Below, piece after piece: positions 7,539 through 18,011 of a stretch of DNA of 43,941 bases; positions within the stretch are counted from its first letter, which is position 1; each line of letters begins with the position of its first letter. The translations under genes and the position numbers were made by a program. The notes beneath the pieces are model-generated. The model worked only from the letters and a program-made list of their open reading frames with translations, did not search any database and was not told the origin of the DNA. The stretch spans positions 1-43,941 of the forward strand of contig CALAKU010000048.1 of assembly GCA_937922925.1 (NCBI GenBank), in the 5' to 3' direction. This stretch comes from an uncultured Arenicella sp. (lineage in GTDB: Bacteria; Pseudomonadota; Gammaproteobacteria; Arenicellales; Arenicellaceae).

Positions 7539-8897
7539 TTGGGTTCTCTGCGCCAACGATTGCTGGTCTCGGCGACCATTCTGCTGATCATTTTTTTTGG
7601 TGTATTGGGTTTAGTGCTCACCAAAGAATTCGAAGAGACGGTGGTCGCCAGTGCCAAAGACTCACTGCGCAATCAGATATTGCTGCTAATGGCCGATATT
7701 GAATTGTCTGATGGGCGAGTCGAGATGCCCGCCAGCGTTGCCGAGCCTAGATTGGCGCAGGCGGATTCGACTTTGTACGCTCAGGTTCGTCAGCAAAATG
7801 TAGTATGGCGCTCGGACTCCTTATTAGATGAAACCTTGATTGAACTACCAAGCCAGCAAGGTGAATTCCTTTTTACTGAGTTGGCCAATCAGCAAAACCC
7901 TAAATGGCACATGACCTTCGGGGTCGCATGGGAAACCGATCGAGGCGATATCCCGTTCACAGTTCAAGTAGCCGAGTTGGCCCAGCCCTATATAAAGCGG
8001 GTTAACCGCTATCAACGAGCCTTGTGGCTGTGGTTGTCGGCCCTAGGTGGCGCGTTGATACTGTTACTCTGGACCGTGTTGGCTTGGGCGTTGAACCCGC
8101 TTGCAAAAGTAAGTAAACAAGTTAATGAAATAGAGCAGGGTCAAAGGCAACGCTTTGACGAAGACTTTCCACGAGAAGTCTCGCAACTGACGCAAAATTT
8201 AAATCAGCTATTAAGTTTTGAAGAATCGCGTATCGAGCGGCACAAGGATGTTTTGGGTAATTTAGCGCACAGCTTAAAAACCCCGATTGCAGTTTTGTCG
8301 GGTCTGGAGTACTCAGCTAAGAATCAGGCAAATGTAAGCCCCCAGCTTGATAATATGCGTAACATCATCGAATACCAGTTGCAAAGCGCGTCGGCTGTCG
8401 GCCGACGCCGTTTCGCGAAACCAATTAGTGTTTATGGGCCGACTAAGCAAATTGTCACGAGCCTCAGCAAACTGTATCAAGACAAAAACCTCGATATTCG
8501 TCTCGATGCGCCTAGTGATATTCAATTTTTTGGCGATCAAGGCGATTGGATGGAGTTGGTTGGAAATTTGCTTGATAACGCTTGTAAATGGGCCGAGTCC
8601 AAAGTGCGATTGGCGCTAGTTCGTGTTGCTACACAAGAACCTCAATCGCATCGCAGTGGAATTCAGATAACGATAGGCGATGATGGGCCAGGAATAGACC
8701 CCAACGTTCAAAAAGACATACTTGAACGTGGTGTTCGGCTCGACAGCCAAACGCCGGGTCATGGTATTGGTTTACACATCGTCAAAGGCATTGTGGACGC
8801 CTACGATGGCGAGATTCAAATCAGCGATGCTTCAACTTCAAACAAAGCCCTGCTGGCCAGTCACTCAGGAACGTTATTTATCATTACGCTGCGCTGA
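7539..8897 (+). CDS. phoQ: PhoQ-like sensor histidine kinase
   Basis: 452 residues if it starts at the TTG at 7539, which has AAAGG seven bases upstream and lies just after the response-regulator stop. A TTG at 7479 would give 472 residues but without support and with a 50-base overlap. Membrane segment 1 is about residues 8-28 (LLVSATILLIIFFGVLGLVL), a periplasmic sensor region of roughly 130 residues follows, and segment 2 is about 161-185 (LWLWLSALGGALILLLW). A HAMP-like linker leads to the H-box LAHSLKTP (His244), N-box GNLLDNACKW, and ATP-lid GDDGPGID with GHGIGLHIVKG. It phosphorylates the upstream regulator. The periplasmic region is not rich enough in acidic patches to claim Mg2+ sensing, so the symbol is provisional. 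Confidence 0.88.
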   Translation: MGSLRQRLLVSATILLIIFFGVLGLVLTKEFEETVVASAKDSLRNQILLLMADIELSDGRVEMPASVAEPRLAQADSTLYAQVRQQNVVWRSDSLLDETLIELPSQQGEFLFTELANQQNPKWHMTFGVAWETDRGDIPFTVQVAELAQPYIKRVNRYQRALWLWLSALGGALILLLWTVLAWALNPLAKVSKQVNEIEQGQRQRFDEDFPREVSQLTQNLNQLLSFEESRIERHKDVLGNLAHSLKTPIAVLSGLEYSAKNQANVSPQLDNMRNIIEYQLQSASAVGRRRFAKPISVYGPTKQIVTSLSKLYQDKNLDIRLDAPSDIQFFGDQGDWMELVGNLLDNACKWAESKVRLALVRVATQEPQSHRSGIQITIGDDGPGIDPNVQKDILERGVRLDSQTPGHGIGLHIVKGIVDAYDGEIQISDASTSNKALLASHSGTLFIITLR

Positions 8898-8959
8898 GTA
8901 TAAGTGCTCAAAACTTTGTATTAAAGCGCAGTAAACTCCAAGTAGAGCCAGAGACGTCT

Positions 8960-9415
8960 TTAGTCAAAATCGGCTAAGCCAAATTGCTTTTCGGCCGACG
9001 CTTGTGCTCTAAATTGTTCGGCTTGAGTCAGGCAGAGCAATTTAGCAACGCGTTCGATGAGCTCTGTTTCTTTGGTGTCTATGCGGTCGTCGGCGTAGGC
9101 CAATATCCACAAACATTCGAGAAGTTGAATTCGTCTTGCATTGCCCCAGTTTTGCCGAACTTCTTCAGTTAGGCTGTCTAGGTCGCGGATCGAGGTCTGG
9201 CTTTTTTCGGTCGTCGCGATAACCGTTTCAATCTCCTTGTCGCTCAACTTGAAGGCACCATGAAGTACCTTTCGTAGCTGAGTCATTTCGGTTTGACTGC
9301 GTTCACCGTCCGATTGAGCCAGCTTTAGCATAATGGCCGCCGCCGCTATTGTCGGTGGATTCTTCTTTTTATTGGCCCAACTCTTATTTTTTGATTTAAA
9401 TAATTTACTCAACAT
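8960..9415 (-). CDS. TerB-family (tellurite-resistance/DjlA-like helical) protein
   Basis: 151 residues from the ATG at 9413-9415, which has GAGGG six bases upstream; a TTG two codons earlier lacks this. A short Lys-rich start precedes a helical TerB domain: IAAAAIMLKLAQSDGERSQTE and later ECLWILAYADDRIDTKETELI, the two acidic D-G/D-D-R helix-loop repeats that define the fold. TerB-fold proteins bind metal ions and are thought to act in stress responses at the membrane, but this lone copy is not in a ter cluster. It is convergent with phoQ across 62 bases. Confidence 0.85.
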   Translation of the reverse strand: MLSKLFKSKNKSWANKKKNPPTIAAAAIMLKLAQSDGERSQTEMTQLRKVLHGAFKLSDKEIETVIATTEKSQTSIRDLDSLTEEVRQNWGNARRIQLLECLWILAYADDRIDTKETELIERVAKLLCLTQAEQFRAQASAEKQFGLADFD

Positions 9416-9578
9416 AACCAACCCTCAGTTATTTTAGTAATTTGGCAGTATACGTTTTCAGCCGAGATATCCAAATACTACATTTGTCAGTTGATGTTCA
9501 CTATTTGCAATCTTGACTTTATTCGCCGGTCTTTTTGGGTATGCTGCGGCTTTCCCATTTTGTAAATGAGAGTACCTT

Positions 9579-10538
9579 ATGAGTCTACCCGCTGTTTTTG
9601 ATGGCTTACGTTTGCCCGTTGTAGCCGCCCCGATGTTTATTGTTTCTGGTGTGGAAATGGTGGTTGAGCAATGCAAGGCAGGCATAGTTGGCTCGTTCCC
9701 GGCGTTAAATGCGAGGGGCGAGGGCGAGTTTGAGAAATGGCTAATTCAAATAACGGAAGAATTGGATCGGTTTAGCCAAGCGAATCCCGACACGCCAGCA
9801 GCGCCATTTGCGGTAAATCAAATTGTTTTCAAGACTAATCAGCGTTTGCACGAAGACATGGAGTTGTGCGTTAAATACAAGGTGCCGATCATCATCACGT
9901 CTTTAGGGGCAAATGAGGATATCAATAAAGCCGCACATTCTTATGGCGGTGTGGTTCTTCACGATGTGATTAATCAAAAGTTTGCTCACAAAGCCATTGA
10001 GAAAGGCGCCGATGGTCTAATTTTAGTCGCAGCCGGAGCCGGAGGGCATGCCGGTGACCAGTCGCCATTCGCTCTGGTTCAGGAAACACGAGCCTGGTTT
10101 GATGGGCCGATTGCGTTGTCTGGCAGCATCGCACATGGCAATTCAGTATTGGCTGCCCAAGCGATGGGGGCAGACCTCGCCTATATTGGTTCTTCGTTTA
10201 TTGCCACCAAAGAGGCCAACGCGGCGCAAGAGTACAAACAAATGGTCGTTGATTGCGACGCCGACGACATCGTTTACTCAGACTATTTTACCGGGGTATC
10301 GGGCAATTATTTAAAACCGAGCATTTCGGCCGCCGGGATGAACCCAAACGATTTACCCAAAGGCGACATCAGTGCGATGCAAAAACTCACAGATCAAAGC
10401 AATGACTCCAAGGCTTGGCGTGATATCTGGGGTTGTGGCCAAGGTATTGGCGCGGTCGATGAAGTTCAAACGGTTGCCCAAAGGGTCGCTCAATTGCAAG
10501 AAGAATACCAATCAGCTCGCGCACGCCTGGCATTTTGA
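9579..10538 (+). CDS. Nitronate monooxygenase-like FMN enzyme (NPD family)
   Basis: 319 residues forming an FMN-binding TIM barrel. The N-terminus RLPVVAAPMFIVSG is the classic 2-nitropropane dioxygenase start, AGAGGHAGDQSPFALV is the phosphate-binding and catalytic-histidine loop, and ALSGSIAHG and MGADLAYIGSSFIATKEA are the family's other signatures. Members oxidise alkyl nitronates with O2 using FMN. The same fold includes enoyl-ACP reductase FabK, but the GHAGDQSP loop favours the nitronate monooxygenase side. The physiological substrate is unknown. The gene stands alone, with 97 bases to glnK. Confidence 0.88.
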   Translation: MSLPAVFDGLRLPVVAAPMFIVSGVEMVVEQCKAGIVGSFPALNARGEGEFEKWLIQITEELDRFSQANPDTPAAPFAVNQIVFKTNQRLHEDMELCVKYKVPIIITSLGANEDINKAAHSYGGVVLHDVINQKFAHKAIEKGADGLILVAAGAGGHAGDQSPFALVQETRAWFDGPIALSGSIAHGNSVLAAQAMGADLAYIGSSFIATKEANAAQEYKQMVVDCDADDIVYSDYFTGVSGNYLKPSISAAGMNPNDLPKGDISAMQKLTDQSNDSKAWRDIWGCGQGIGAVDEVQTVAQRVAQLQEEYQSARARLAF

Positions 10539-10566
10539 ATTCGCATTTATCGGTTTGATTGATTAG

Positions 10567-10974
<408 letters not shown>

Positions 10975-11140
10975 AGTCTTAAGGAGCTATTCAAGGCCTA
11001 TGCGGTCTTGCGCTTTAGAAAAGTATCAACAATAAGCGCGGCAATTCATTCTGGTGATCAGTGATAGATGGTGAGTTATCGCCAGCCGCGCAAAATTAAT
11101 AAATAAGCAAAACAAAAAATGTCCTCAGAGGAGCCAAACC

Positions 11141-12418
11141 ATGAATAAGCTCACGCAAGGTGCGCTAACCGCGTCATTGTGCCTACCAACACTTGTGCAC
11201 GCCCAAGAACTAAATCAAGCTGATACGGCTTGGATGCTGACCTCGTCGGCCCTGGTTCTGTTTATGCTAATCCCTGGCTTGTCACTTTTTTATGCCGGTT
11301 TGGTGAGAAGTAAAAACGTATTGTCAGTGTTGATGCAGTGCTTCACACTGGCTTGCGTTATGTCGTTGGTTTGGTTTCTCGTAGGCTACAGCTTGGCGTT
11401 CTCAGGAGAAGGGGCCTTCATAGGTAATCTGGATAAAGCGTTTTTAAACGGCGTCGGCTTTGACTCCATGAGCGGTAGTATTCCTGAATCCGTATTCGTG
11501 GTTTTTCAAATGACGTTCATTATGATCACGCCGGCCTTGTTCGTTGGCGGTTTTGCCGAGCGTATGAATTTTGCTGCCATGGTGTTGTTTTCCATTTTGT
11601 GGGGATTGGCGGTTTACGTACCAATCACTCATTGGGTATGGGGCGGTGGCTGGCTTGCGCAAATGGGTTTGCTGGATTTTGCTGGCGGCACTGTTGTGCA
11701 TGTTACGGCCGGTGTCACGGCATTAGTCGCGGCCATCGTTATTGGTAATCGTTCTGGTTTTCCGCAAAAACCGATGACACCGCATAGTTTGGCCTTGACC
11801 GTCGCGGGCGCGGGCATGCTTTGGTTTGGCTGGTTTGGTTTTAATGGTGGCTCGGCTCTTACCGCGGATGGTCGTGCGGGAATGGCGATGTTGGTCACTC
11901 ACCTAAGCGCAGCCGCGGGGTCCGTGGCTTGGATGACAATTGAGTGGATTCGTTTTAAAAAGCCGAGCGTGTTAGGAATCGTCACTGGTATGGTCGCTGG
12001 GCTTGGAACCATAACACCAGCCTCGGGTTTTGTTGGCCCATTGGGCGGTGTCATTATTGGTTTGTGTGGGGGCACGGTGTGTTATTTTGCTACCCAGTGG
12101 ATTAAAAACGGCCTCAAAATAGATGATTCGCTGGATGTTTTTCCGGTGCATGGTGTTGGTGGAGCACTAGGGACTATTCTGGCCGCTGTATTCGTGTCTG
12201 CCGCATTGGGCGGATTTGGTTTTGAGGAAGAGATGAACACCTTTAGCCAGTTGAAAGTGCAAGTGATCGGCGTGTTGGCAACGGGCTTGTACACCGCTGT
12301 TGTTAGCTATGTTTTATTGAAACTGGTCGCTTTGGTTTGTCCATTGCGAGCCGATGCCGAGACTGAACAACAAGGCCTTGATGTAGTTCAACACGGCGAA
12401 ACTGGTTATAATCTATAG
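11141..12418 (+). CDS. amtB: Ammonium transporter AmtB
   Basis: 425 residues with a cleavable signal peptide (cleavage near VHAQ, residues 19-22), as in E. coli AmtB, then eleven membrane segments. Family signatures are present: AFSGEGAFIGNL, QMTFIMITPALFVGGFAERM, HWVWGGGWLAQMGLLDFAGG with VHVTAG (first pore histidine), LWFGWFGFNGGSAL, and DVFPVHGVGGALGTIL (second pore histidine). The trimeric channel conducts ammonium into the cytoplasm and is gated by GlnK, encoded just upstream. AGAGGAG supplies a good ribosome-binding site. Confidence 0.96.
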   Translation: MNKLTQGALTASLCLPTLVHAQELNQADTAWMLTSSALVLFMLIPGLSLFYAGLVRSKNVLSVLMQCFTLACVMSLVWFLVGYSLAFSGEGAFIGNLDKAFLNGVGFDSMSGSIPESVFVVFQMTFIMITPALFVGGFAERMNFAAMVLFSILWGLAVYVPITHWVWGGGWLAQMGLLDFAGGTVVHVTAGVTALVAAIVIGNRSGFPQKPMTPHSLALTVAGAGMLWFGWFGFNGGSALTADGRAGMAMLVTHLSAAAGSVAWMTIEWIRFKKPSVLGIVTGMVAGLGTITPASGFVGPLGGVIIGLCGGTVCYFATQWIKNGLKIDDSLDVFPVHGVGGALGTILAAVFVSAALGGFGFEEEMNTFSQLKVQVIGVLATGLYTAVVSYVLLKLVALVCPLRADAETEQQGLDVVQHGETGYNL

Positions 12419-12435
12419 CGAGAGTGTTGAATGCC

Positions 12436-12467
12436 TCACCGCCAATGGCAATGTGAATTGGCGGTGA
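12436..12467 (+). terminator. 11-bp hairpin downstream of amtB
   Basis: TCACCGCCAAT pairs perfectly with ATTGGCGGTGA across a 10-base loop, starting 17 bases after the amtB stop. The following AAATAAACGG has no T-run, so termination may depend on Rho or the hairpin may simply protect the 3' end. It marks the boundary of the glnK-amtB unit. Confidence 0.55.
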
Positions 12468-12601
12468 AATAAACGGAATCAGGTAACGCCAAAGAGTGGG
12501 TTGGGCTCATGATAATCATTGGCGATATCGGGTCTGGGCACCTGCGCCAATTAAATTAATTTGTCTATCAAGGGCAAATTCGTACGAGCCCTCAATAGCC
12601 T

Positions 12602-13333
12602 GTGAGACGAATTTACATTATCCCTTACACTCAATGCTTGCTTGTCGCCTTGCTGCTTGCCAGCGGTTTGAGCCATGCGTCGTCATTTGACGAGGGCTTA
12701 GACGCTTACTTAAAAAGGGACTACGCCAAAGCGCAATCTGTATGGCGCCAGAATGCGCTTACCCAGAAAGATGGCCGCTCGATGTTCAATTTAGGTTTAT
12801 TGCATGAGCAACGCCGTATTCTCGGTGCCAGCGAAGACAAAGCAAAAGAGTGGTTTCGTAAATCTGCTCAAAGCGGTTATTTGGCCGCCAATTATCACTT
12901 GGCGTTGAAGCTGCTCAAGGACAATGATCAGGACGACGAAGCGCTGCTGTTGATTCAAAAAGCCAGTGATCAAGGCTATATGCCAGCCCAACGATATTTG
13001 GAAAGGCGGGGCGATCTAGTAAAACAAAGTTTGCGGTCTGAAGAATGGATTTTACGGCAAAAGCCTCAACGCTGGACAATACAGCTACTGGCGTTTAACG
13101 AGTTTGCAAAGGTTAAAGATTTCGTCAATGAGCACGACCTTCACAGTTCAGCGGCGTTTTTTCGGGAGCCGAGCCGCGATGTTTTGTTTTATAAATTGAT
13201 CTACGGAGATTATTCGTCAAAAGACGCTGCGCACCAAGCCAGAGAAGCCTTGCCCGCAAAGCTTCGTCAGCATGGGCCATGGTTGCGCAAGCTATCAGAT
13301 GTGCAAGCCGCAGTGCGTGCAGGAACGCGTTAA
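12602..13333 (+). CDS. Exported Sel1-repeat / SPOR-domain protein
   Basis: 243 residues from a GTG at 12602. The signal peptide is clear (basic start, CLLVALLLASGLSHASS, cleavage near residue 26). Two or three Sel1-like helical repeats follow (FDEGLDAYLKRDYAKAQSVW, MFNLGLLHEQR, AKEWFRKSAQSGYLAANYHLA, LIQKASDQGYMPAQRYL). The last 80 residues form a SPOR-like domain (RWTIQLLAFNEFAKVKDFV to YGDYSSKDAAHQAREALP). SPOR domains bind glycan strands lacking stem peptides at the division septum, so the protein probably acts in the periplasm at sites of wall remodelling. It sits between amtB and prfB without close coupling to either. Confidence 0.85.
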   Translation: MRRIYIIPYTQCLLVALLLASGLSHASSFDEGLDAYLKRDYAKAQSVWRQNALTQKDGRSMFNLGLLHEQRRILGASEDKAKEWFRKSAQSGYLAANYHLALKLLKDNDQDDEALLLIQKASDQGYMPAQRYLERRGDLVKQSLRSEEWILRQKPQRWTIQLLAFNEFAKVKDFVNEHDLHSSAAFFREPSRDVLFYKLIYGDYSSKDAAHQAREALPAKLRQHGPWLRKLSDVQAAVRAGTR

Positions 13334-13411
13334 AAAAGCGTTTCTCAAGTCGCTCGCAGTAGGTTATCTTTCGCCTGCCTAAATCGCCCAAGCTATATGT
13401 GATTGATCGTC

Positions 13412-14507
13412 ATGGAACTAAACAGTTATTTTGAACAAATTAAAGACCTCCAAGAGCGCGCCGAATTGCTCAGGGGGTACCTTTGACTATGACGTAAAGA
13501 AAGAACGGCTAGAAGAAGTGCTGCGGCAGATGGAAGACCCAGCCATCTGGGAACAGCCACAAGAAGCGCAAAAGCTGGGGCAGGAAAAAGCGCAGCTCGA
13601 AACAATTATCGAAACCTTAGATCAAGTTAGCAACGGCACACAAGACGGGCTTGATATGCTTGGTTTGGCGCAAGAGGAAAACGATCAAGACTTGGCTAAC
13701 GAGGTAGTGAGTGATTTAGCTGCAATCGAAGAAAGCCTCGCTAGGCTCGAGTTCCAAAGAATGTTCTCCGGGCCAATGGATGCCAATAACGCCTTTATTG
13801 ATATTCAATCGGGTTCTGGTGGCACCGAAGCCCAAGATTGGGCGAACATGATTCTACGCATGTATTTACGTTGGGCTGAGGCAAACGGTTTCAAGGCCGA
13901 CATTATCGAACTCTCTGAAGGCGAAGTTGCCGGTATTAAAAGTGCCACAGTCAAGGTTTCTGGCGATTATGCGTTTGGGTTTTTGCGCACAGAAACCGGT
14001 GTGCATCGTTTAGTTCGCAAAAGCCCGTTTGATTCTGGTAATCGCCGACATACCTCTTTTGCCTCTTTGTTTGCGTATCCTGAGATAGATGATCGTGTTG
14101 ACGTGGAAGTGAATCCGGCCGACATTCGTATCGACACCTATCGAGCCAGTGGCGCTGGCGGCCAGCACGTAAACAAAACCGATTCGGCCGTCAGAATCAC
14201 ACATTTACCCACAAACATTGTCGTACAATGCCAAAGTGATCGGTCGCAACATCGCAATAAAGATGCGGCCATGTCGATGCTTAGAGCGAGATTATACGAG
14301 CATGAAATGCAGCTTCGTCGTGCCGACCAGCAAGCCGTTGAAGACGAGAAGTCGGACATTGGCTGGGGTTCGCAAATTCGCTCTTACGTATTAGATCAAT
14401 CGCGTATAAAAGATCTTAGAACCAATGTTGAAACCGGCAACACTCAGGCGGTTCTCGACGGTGACTTAAACCCATTTATTGAAGCCAGCTTAAAGCAAGG
14501 CTTGTAG
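13412..14507 (+). CDS. prfB: Peptide chain release factor 2 (programmed +1 frameshift)
   Basis: The ATG at 13412 opens a 24-codon frame ending in an in-frame TGA at 13484-13486. A +1 shift there (CTT, skip T, GAC) joins it to the main frame through 14507, giving 364 residues against 365 in E. coli. The first part ends ELLRGYL and the shifted frame begins [12 protein letters not shown], which match family RF2 across the junction. The catalytic GGQ lies in [15 protein letters not shown], and the stop-recognition tripeptide SPF in [19 protein letters not shown]2 recognises UGA and UAA; low RF2 slows termination at the in-frame UGA and raises frameshifting, giving autoregulation. lysS follows 21 bases downstream, the same order as in E. 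coli. Confidence 0.96.
13472..13487 (+). promoter_or_regulatory. RF2 programmed +1 frameshift site
   Basis: An internal Shine-Dalgarno AGGGGG (13472-13477) sits three bases before the slippery CTT TGA C (13481-13487), the canonical prfB arrangement. The ribosome pauses at UGA, the anti-SD interaction pushes it, and peptidyl-tRNA slips from CUU to UUU. Confidence 0.95.
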
Positions 14508-14528
14508 AGCAAACCCTTAGACAACACT

Positions 14529-16073
14529 GTGAGCCAAGACCAAACGCAAGAATTGGATGAGAACGAACTCATCCGCCAGCGGCGAGCTAAACTCTCGCAA
14601 TGGCGCGATCAAACCAACGCCTATCCAAACACTTTTAAGCCGGAGCATCTCGCTGACGATTTAGTTCAGCAATACGATGAGCTGGATAAAGAAACCTTGG
14701 AAGGCCAAGACATTCAAGTAGCGGTTGCCGGCCGCATGATGAGTCGACGCATCATGGGCAAGGCCAGTTTTGCTCATTTGCAAGACCGAAGTGGGCGTTT
14801 ACAGGTCTATGTCACACGCGATGCCTTGCCTGAAGGCTTTTACAATTCGGAATTTAAAAAGTGGGACATTGGCGATATTGTTGCCGTACGCGGCAAGCTA
14901 TTTAAAACTAATAAGGGCGAGCTCAGTGTCCATGTTTCAGAGATTGAGCTGTTGGTTAAGTCTTTAAGGCCCTTGCCTGAAAAATTCCATGGCCTGACCG
15001 ATAAAGAAACCGCGTACCGCCAACGCTACGTTGATCTAATCATGAACGAACAAAGCCGTGACGTGTTTACCAAGCGCTCGCGTATTGTCAGTTTTATCCG
15101 TGATTTTTTAATTGAGCGTGCATTTTTGGAGGTTGAAACTCCGATGATGCAGGCCATTCCTGGCGGTGCCGTGGCCAGGCCTTTTGTAACCCATCACAAT
15201 GCGCTAGACATGCAATTGTTTTTGCGAATTGCGCCAGAGCTGTATCTAAAACGGCTAGTGGTTGGCGGCTTTGAACGTGTCTTTGAGATTAATCGTAATT
15301 TTCGCAATGAGGGTCTTAGCACACGGCACAACCCAGAATTTACAATGCTGGAGTTCTATCAAGCCTACGCCGACTACCATGACTTAATGGACATCACTGA
15401 ATCGATGTTCCAAGGTTTAGCGAACATGTTGACCGACGATGGTGTGGTGCACTATCAAGGGCAGGCCATTGATTTTAGCCAAACCTTTAAACGCATGACC
15501 GTTGCCGAATCAATTTTGCATTTTAACCCACAGATCACGGCCGAAGACCTTAGTAGTAAGGAAGCCTTAACCGGTGTTGCTGAGAAACTCGGTGTTGTCG
15601 TAAAAGACACATACGGATTGGGTAAGCTGCAAATCGAGGTATTTGAAAAAACGGTCGAAGAGCGATTATTGGAACCCACATTTATAACCGCCTACCCAGT
15701 GGAGGTTTCGCCATTGTCGCGCCGTAATGACGACGACGATTTTGTTACTGATCGCTTTGAGTTGTTTATCGCGGGTCGAGAAATCGCCAATGGCTTCTCA
15801 GAACTTAATGACCCGGAGGATCAGGCCGAGCGTTTCCAGCAACAAGTCAGTGAAAAAGACGCTGGGGATGACGAGGCCATGCACTTTGATGCCGACTATA
15901 TTCGCGCGCTTGAGTATGGCATGCCGCCGACGGCGGGCGAGGGCATTGGCATTGATCGTCTGGTTATGTTGTTTACTGACAGCCCCTCCATTCGTGATGT
16001 TCTGCTATTCCCTCATATGCGGCCTGAAGCCAGTCAAAGTGGTGAAGTCACTAACGCATCCGATGAAGCTTAG
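14529..16073 (+). CDS. lysS: Lysyl-tRNA synthetase, class II
   Basis: 514 residues, slightly longer than E. coli LysS (505). It starts at a GTG (14529), 21 bases after prfB. An N-terminal OB-fold anticodon-binding domain ([26 protein letters not shown] region) precedes the class II core. Motif 1 includes [10 protein letters not shown], motif 2 is [20 protein letters not shown], and motif 3 is [20 protein letters not shown]. It charges tRNA-Lys in the cytoplasm. The operon with prfB is conserved among gammaproteobacteria; here lolC/F also follows closely, after 14 bases. Confidence 0.96.
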   Translation: MSQDQTQELDENELIRQRRAKLSQWRDQTNAYPNTFKPEHLADDLVQQYDELDKETLEGQDIQVAVAGRMMSRRIMGKASFAHLQDRSGRLQVYVTRDALPEGFYNSEFKKWDIGDIVAVRGKLFKTNKGELSVHVSEIELLVKSLRPLPEKFHGLTDKETAYRQRYVDLIMNEQSRDVFTKRSRIVSFIRDFLIERAFLEVETPMMQAIPGGAVARPFVTHHNALDMQLFLRIAPELYLKRLVVGGFERVFEINRNFRNEGLSTRHNPEFTMLEFYQAYADYHDLMDITESMFQGLANMLTDDGVVHYQGQAIDFSQTFKRMTVAESILHFNPQITAEDLSSKEALTGVAEKLGVVVKDTYGLGKLQIEVFEKTVEERLLEPTFITAYPVEVSPLSRRNDDDDFVTDRFELFIAGREIANGFSELNDPEDQAERFQQQVSEKDAGDDEAMHFDADYIRALEYGMPPTAGEGIGIDRLVMLFTDSPSIRDVLLFPHMRPEASQSGEVTNASDEA

Positions 16074-16087
16074 GCGCGGTTAGGATT

Positions 16088-17338
16088 ATGGCGAGCGTTA
16101 ATATTCCAATGTTGGTCGGCACGCGGTATTCGCGCGCCAAACGAAGAAATGGTTTTATTTCGTTTATCTCGTTCATCTCAATTTTTGGTATCGCCATTGG
16201 GGTCTGGGTACTGATATCAGTGATCTCGATTTGGAATGGATTTGGAAAAGAGCTCAGAGGCCAAATTTTAGACGTGGCACCGCATGTTACGGTCACCGGC
16301 GGCGGTGGTTGGTTGCAAGATTGGCCAAGCATTAAGCCAGCTCTAGAAGAGCATCCAGAGGTGGAAGGGGCTGCACCTTATGTGTATGCGCAAGGTTTGA
16401 CCTCGTACTCAGGTGTGGTAACTGGCACCTTGGTTAAGGGTATTTTACCCGAGCTGGAACCCGCGGTTTCCTTGGTGTCCGAACATATTGTGCAAGGGCG
16501 ATATGACTTAACTCCTGGAGCCTATAAAGTTGTGATAGGCGAAGGCTTGGCCTACAAGTTAGGTGCCGGAGTTGGTGATAAAATCACATTTGTATCGCCA
16601 CAAGGTCAGTCGACACCAGCTGGTTTGGTGCCAAGGTTGCGGCGCTTTACGGTGGTCGGTATTTTCGGCGGCCTAGGCCCAGACGAATTCGATGCGTCGT
16701 TGGCCCATATTCACATGAGCGATGCCCAAAAACTGTATAAAACCAGAGGCTCAGTGAGCGGTATCCGGCTAAAACTCTCTGACCCGTTTGACGCCATAGG
16801 CGTGACGCGCGACCTATCTGCCAAGTTCAACTTTCGCTTATTGGTCGACAATTGGACATCGCAATACAGCAGTTTTTTTCGCGCCATTGATCTAGAACGC
16901 AAGGTCGTATTTATTACCTTGTTTTTGATCGTGGCGATTGCGGCCTTCAATATTGTCTCGACTTTGATCATGGTCGTTACTGATAAAAGAGCTGACATTG
17001 CTATCCTCAGAACTCTTGGTCTGTCACCGAGCAAAGTGATGGGCATTTTTTTTGTGCAAGGGGTTACATCTGGTGTGGTCGGTACTCTGATCGGTACGGT
17101 GGCCGGTGTATTAACCGCACTCAATGTGCCTGCGATATTCAAAGCCATCGAATCGCTTGTTGGCTATGAGTTGATGCCGTCAAATGTCTACATCGTTTCA
17201 GATTTTCCGGCTGATTTGCGTTGGTCCGATGTGTCGATTATTGTTTCTGTTACCTTGTTAATCAGCATGTTGGCGACCTTATATCCGGCATGGCGTGCCT
17301 CTAGGACACAGCCCGCTGAGGCATTACGCTATGAGTAG
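16088..17338 (+). CDS. lolC: Lipoprotein-releasing ABC permease, LolC/LolF type
   Basis: 416 residues with four membrane segments: about 25-48 ([20 protein letters not shown]), then a large periplasmic domain, then three segments in the FtsX-like C-terminal half ([58 protein letters not shown]). The periplasmic domain includes STPAGLVP followed by RLRRF, which resembles the hook loop of LolC that captures LolA. It extracts lipoproteins from the inner membrane with LolD. No lolE follows lolD, so this may be the single hybrid permease (LolF) known from gammaproteobacteria that lack separate LolC and LolE. It overlaps lolD by 8 bases. Confidence 0.9.
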   Translation: MASVNIPMLVGTRYSRAKRRNGFISFISFISIFGIAIGVWVLISVISIWNGFGKELRGQILDVAPHVTVTGGGGWLQDWPSIKPALEEHPEVEGAAPYVYAQGLTSYSGVVTGTLVKGILPELEPAVSLVSEHIVQGRYDLTPGAYKVVIGEGLAYKLGAGVGDKITFVSPQGQSTPAGLVPRLRRFTVVGIFGGLGPDEFDASLAHIHMSDAQKLYKTRGSVSGIRLKLSDPFDAIGVTRDLSAKFNFRLLVDNWTSQYSSFFRAIDLERKVVFITLFLIVAIAAFNIVSTLIMVVTDKRADIAILRTLGLSPSKVMGIFFVQGVTSGVVGTLIGTVAGVLTALNVPAIFKAIESLVGYELMPSNVYIVSDFPADLRWSDVSIIVSVTLLISMLATLYPAWRASRTQPAEALRYE

Positions 17339-18011
17339 CTCTGCGATTTTACATTGCCAACAACTTGGTAAAACGTATACCGAAGGCCCCAATGATGTAG
17401 AGGTCTTAAGCTCGGTTAATTTGCATATCGAAACCGGAGAGCGACTGGCAATAGTCGGCGCTTCCGGCTCGGGCAAAAGTACCTTGTTGCATTTACTCGG
17501 CGGGCTTGATTTGCCAACCACGGGTTCGGTCTGGGTAGATGGGCAGGAACTGTCGCGCATGACCGATAAGCAGCGTGGATTGATGCGCAATCAATACTTG
17601 GGATTTGTTTATCAATTTCATCACTTGTTGCCCGAGTTTTCAGCAATCGAAAACGTTGCCATGCCGCTGCTGATTCGAGGTGTTGATAAAGCTCAGGCTT
17701 TCGAGAGGGCGTCTAGGTTGCTTGGTGATATCGGCTTAGACCATCGTTTGAGCCATCGACCTACTGAACTCTCTGGTGGCGAACGCCAACGTACCGCAAT
17801 CGCGAGAGCTCTTATCACCGAGCCAAAGGTTGTGCTCGCGGATGAGCCTACCGGCAATTTGGATATTGATACTGCCAATAGTGTGTTCGACATGATGATG
17901 GAGTTAAATCAACGCGTAGGCACTGCCTTGATTATGGTCACGCATGACAATACCTTAGCGAGCAAAATGGACAGCGTTTTAAGATTGGATCACGGAACTA
18001 TTGCGAGTTAA
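17331..18011 (+). CDS. lolD: LolD, lipoprotein-releasing ABC ATPase
   Basis: 226 residues from the ATG at 17331, inside the end of the permease gene (8-base overlap); a longer upstream reading in this frame has no homology. It has Walker [10 protein letters not shown] (43-51), Q-loop [23 protein letters not shown], signature [15 protein letters not shown], Walker [13 protein letters not shown] and the switch histidine in MVTHD. The [10 protein letters not shown] stretch is typical of LolD. It powers transfer of lipoproteins to LolA in the periplasm. A 20-bp palindrome covers its stop codon. Confidence 0.95.
   Translation: MSSSAILHCQQLGKTYTEGPNDVEVLSSVNLHIETGERLAIVGASGSGKSTLLHLLGGLDLPTTGSVWVDGQELSRMTDKQRGLMRNQYLGFVYQFHHLLPEFSAIENVAMPLLIRGVDKAQAFERASRLLGDIGLDHRLSHRPTELSGGERQRTAIARALITEPKVVLADEPTGNLDIDTANSVFDMMMELNQRVGTALIMVTHDNTLASKMDSVLRLDHGTIAS

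Noticed and set aside
10528-10546. Possible sigma-54 promoter (TGGCA ... GC) before glnK
   Set aside because: The GG and GC elements are two bases further apart than sigma-54 allows, and the sequence lies inside the end of the nitronate monooxygenase gene.
13431-14507. prfB as a frameshifted pseudogene
   Set aside because: The in-frame TGA lies at the canonical RF2 frameshift site with its stimulatory AGGGGG, and both halves are intact.
16711-17148. 145-residue open frame opposite the lol permease gene
   Set aside because: It is antisense to conserved permease coding sequence and has no recognisable domain.
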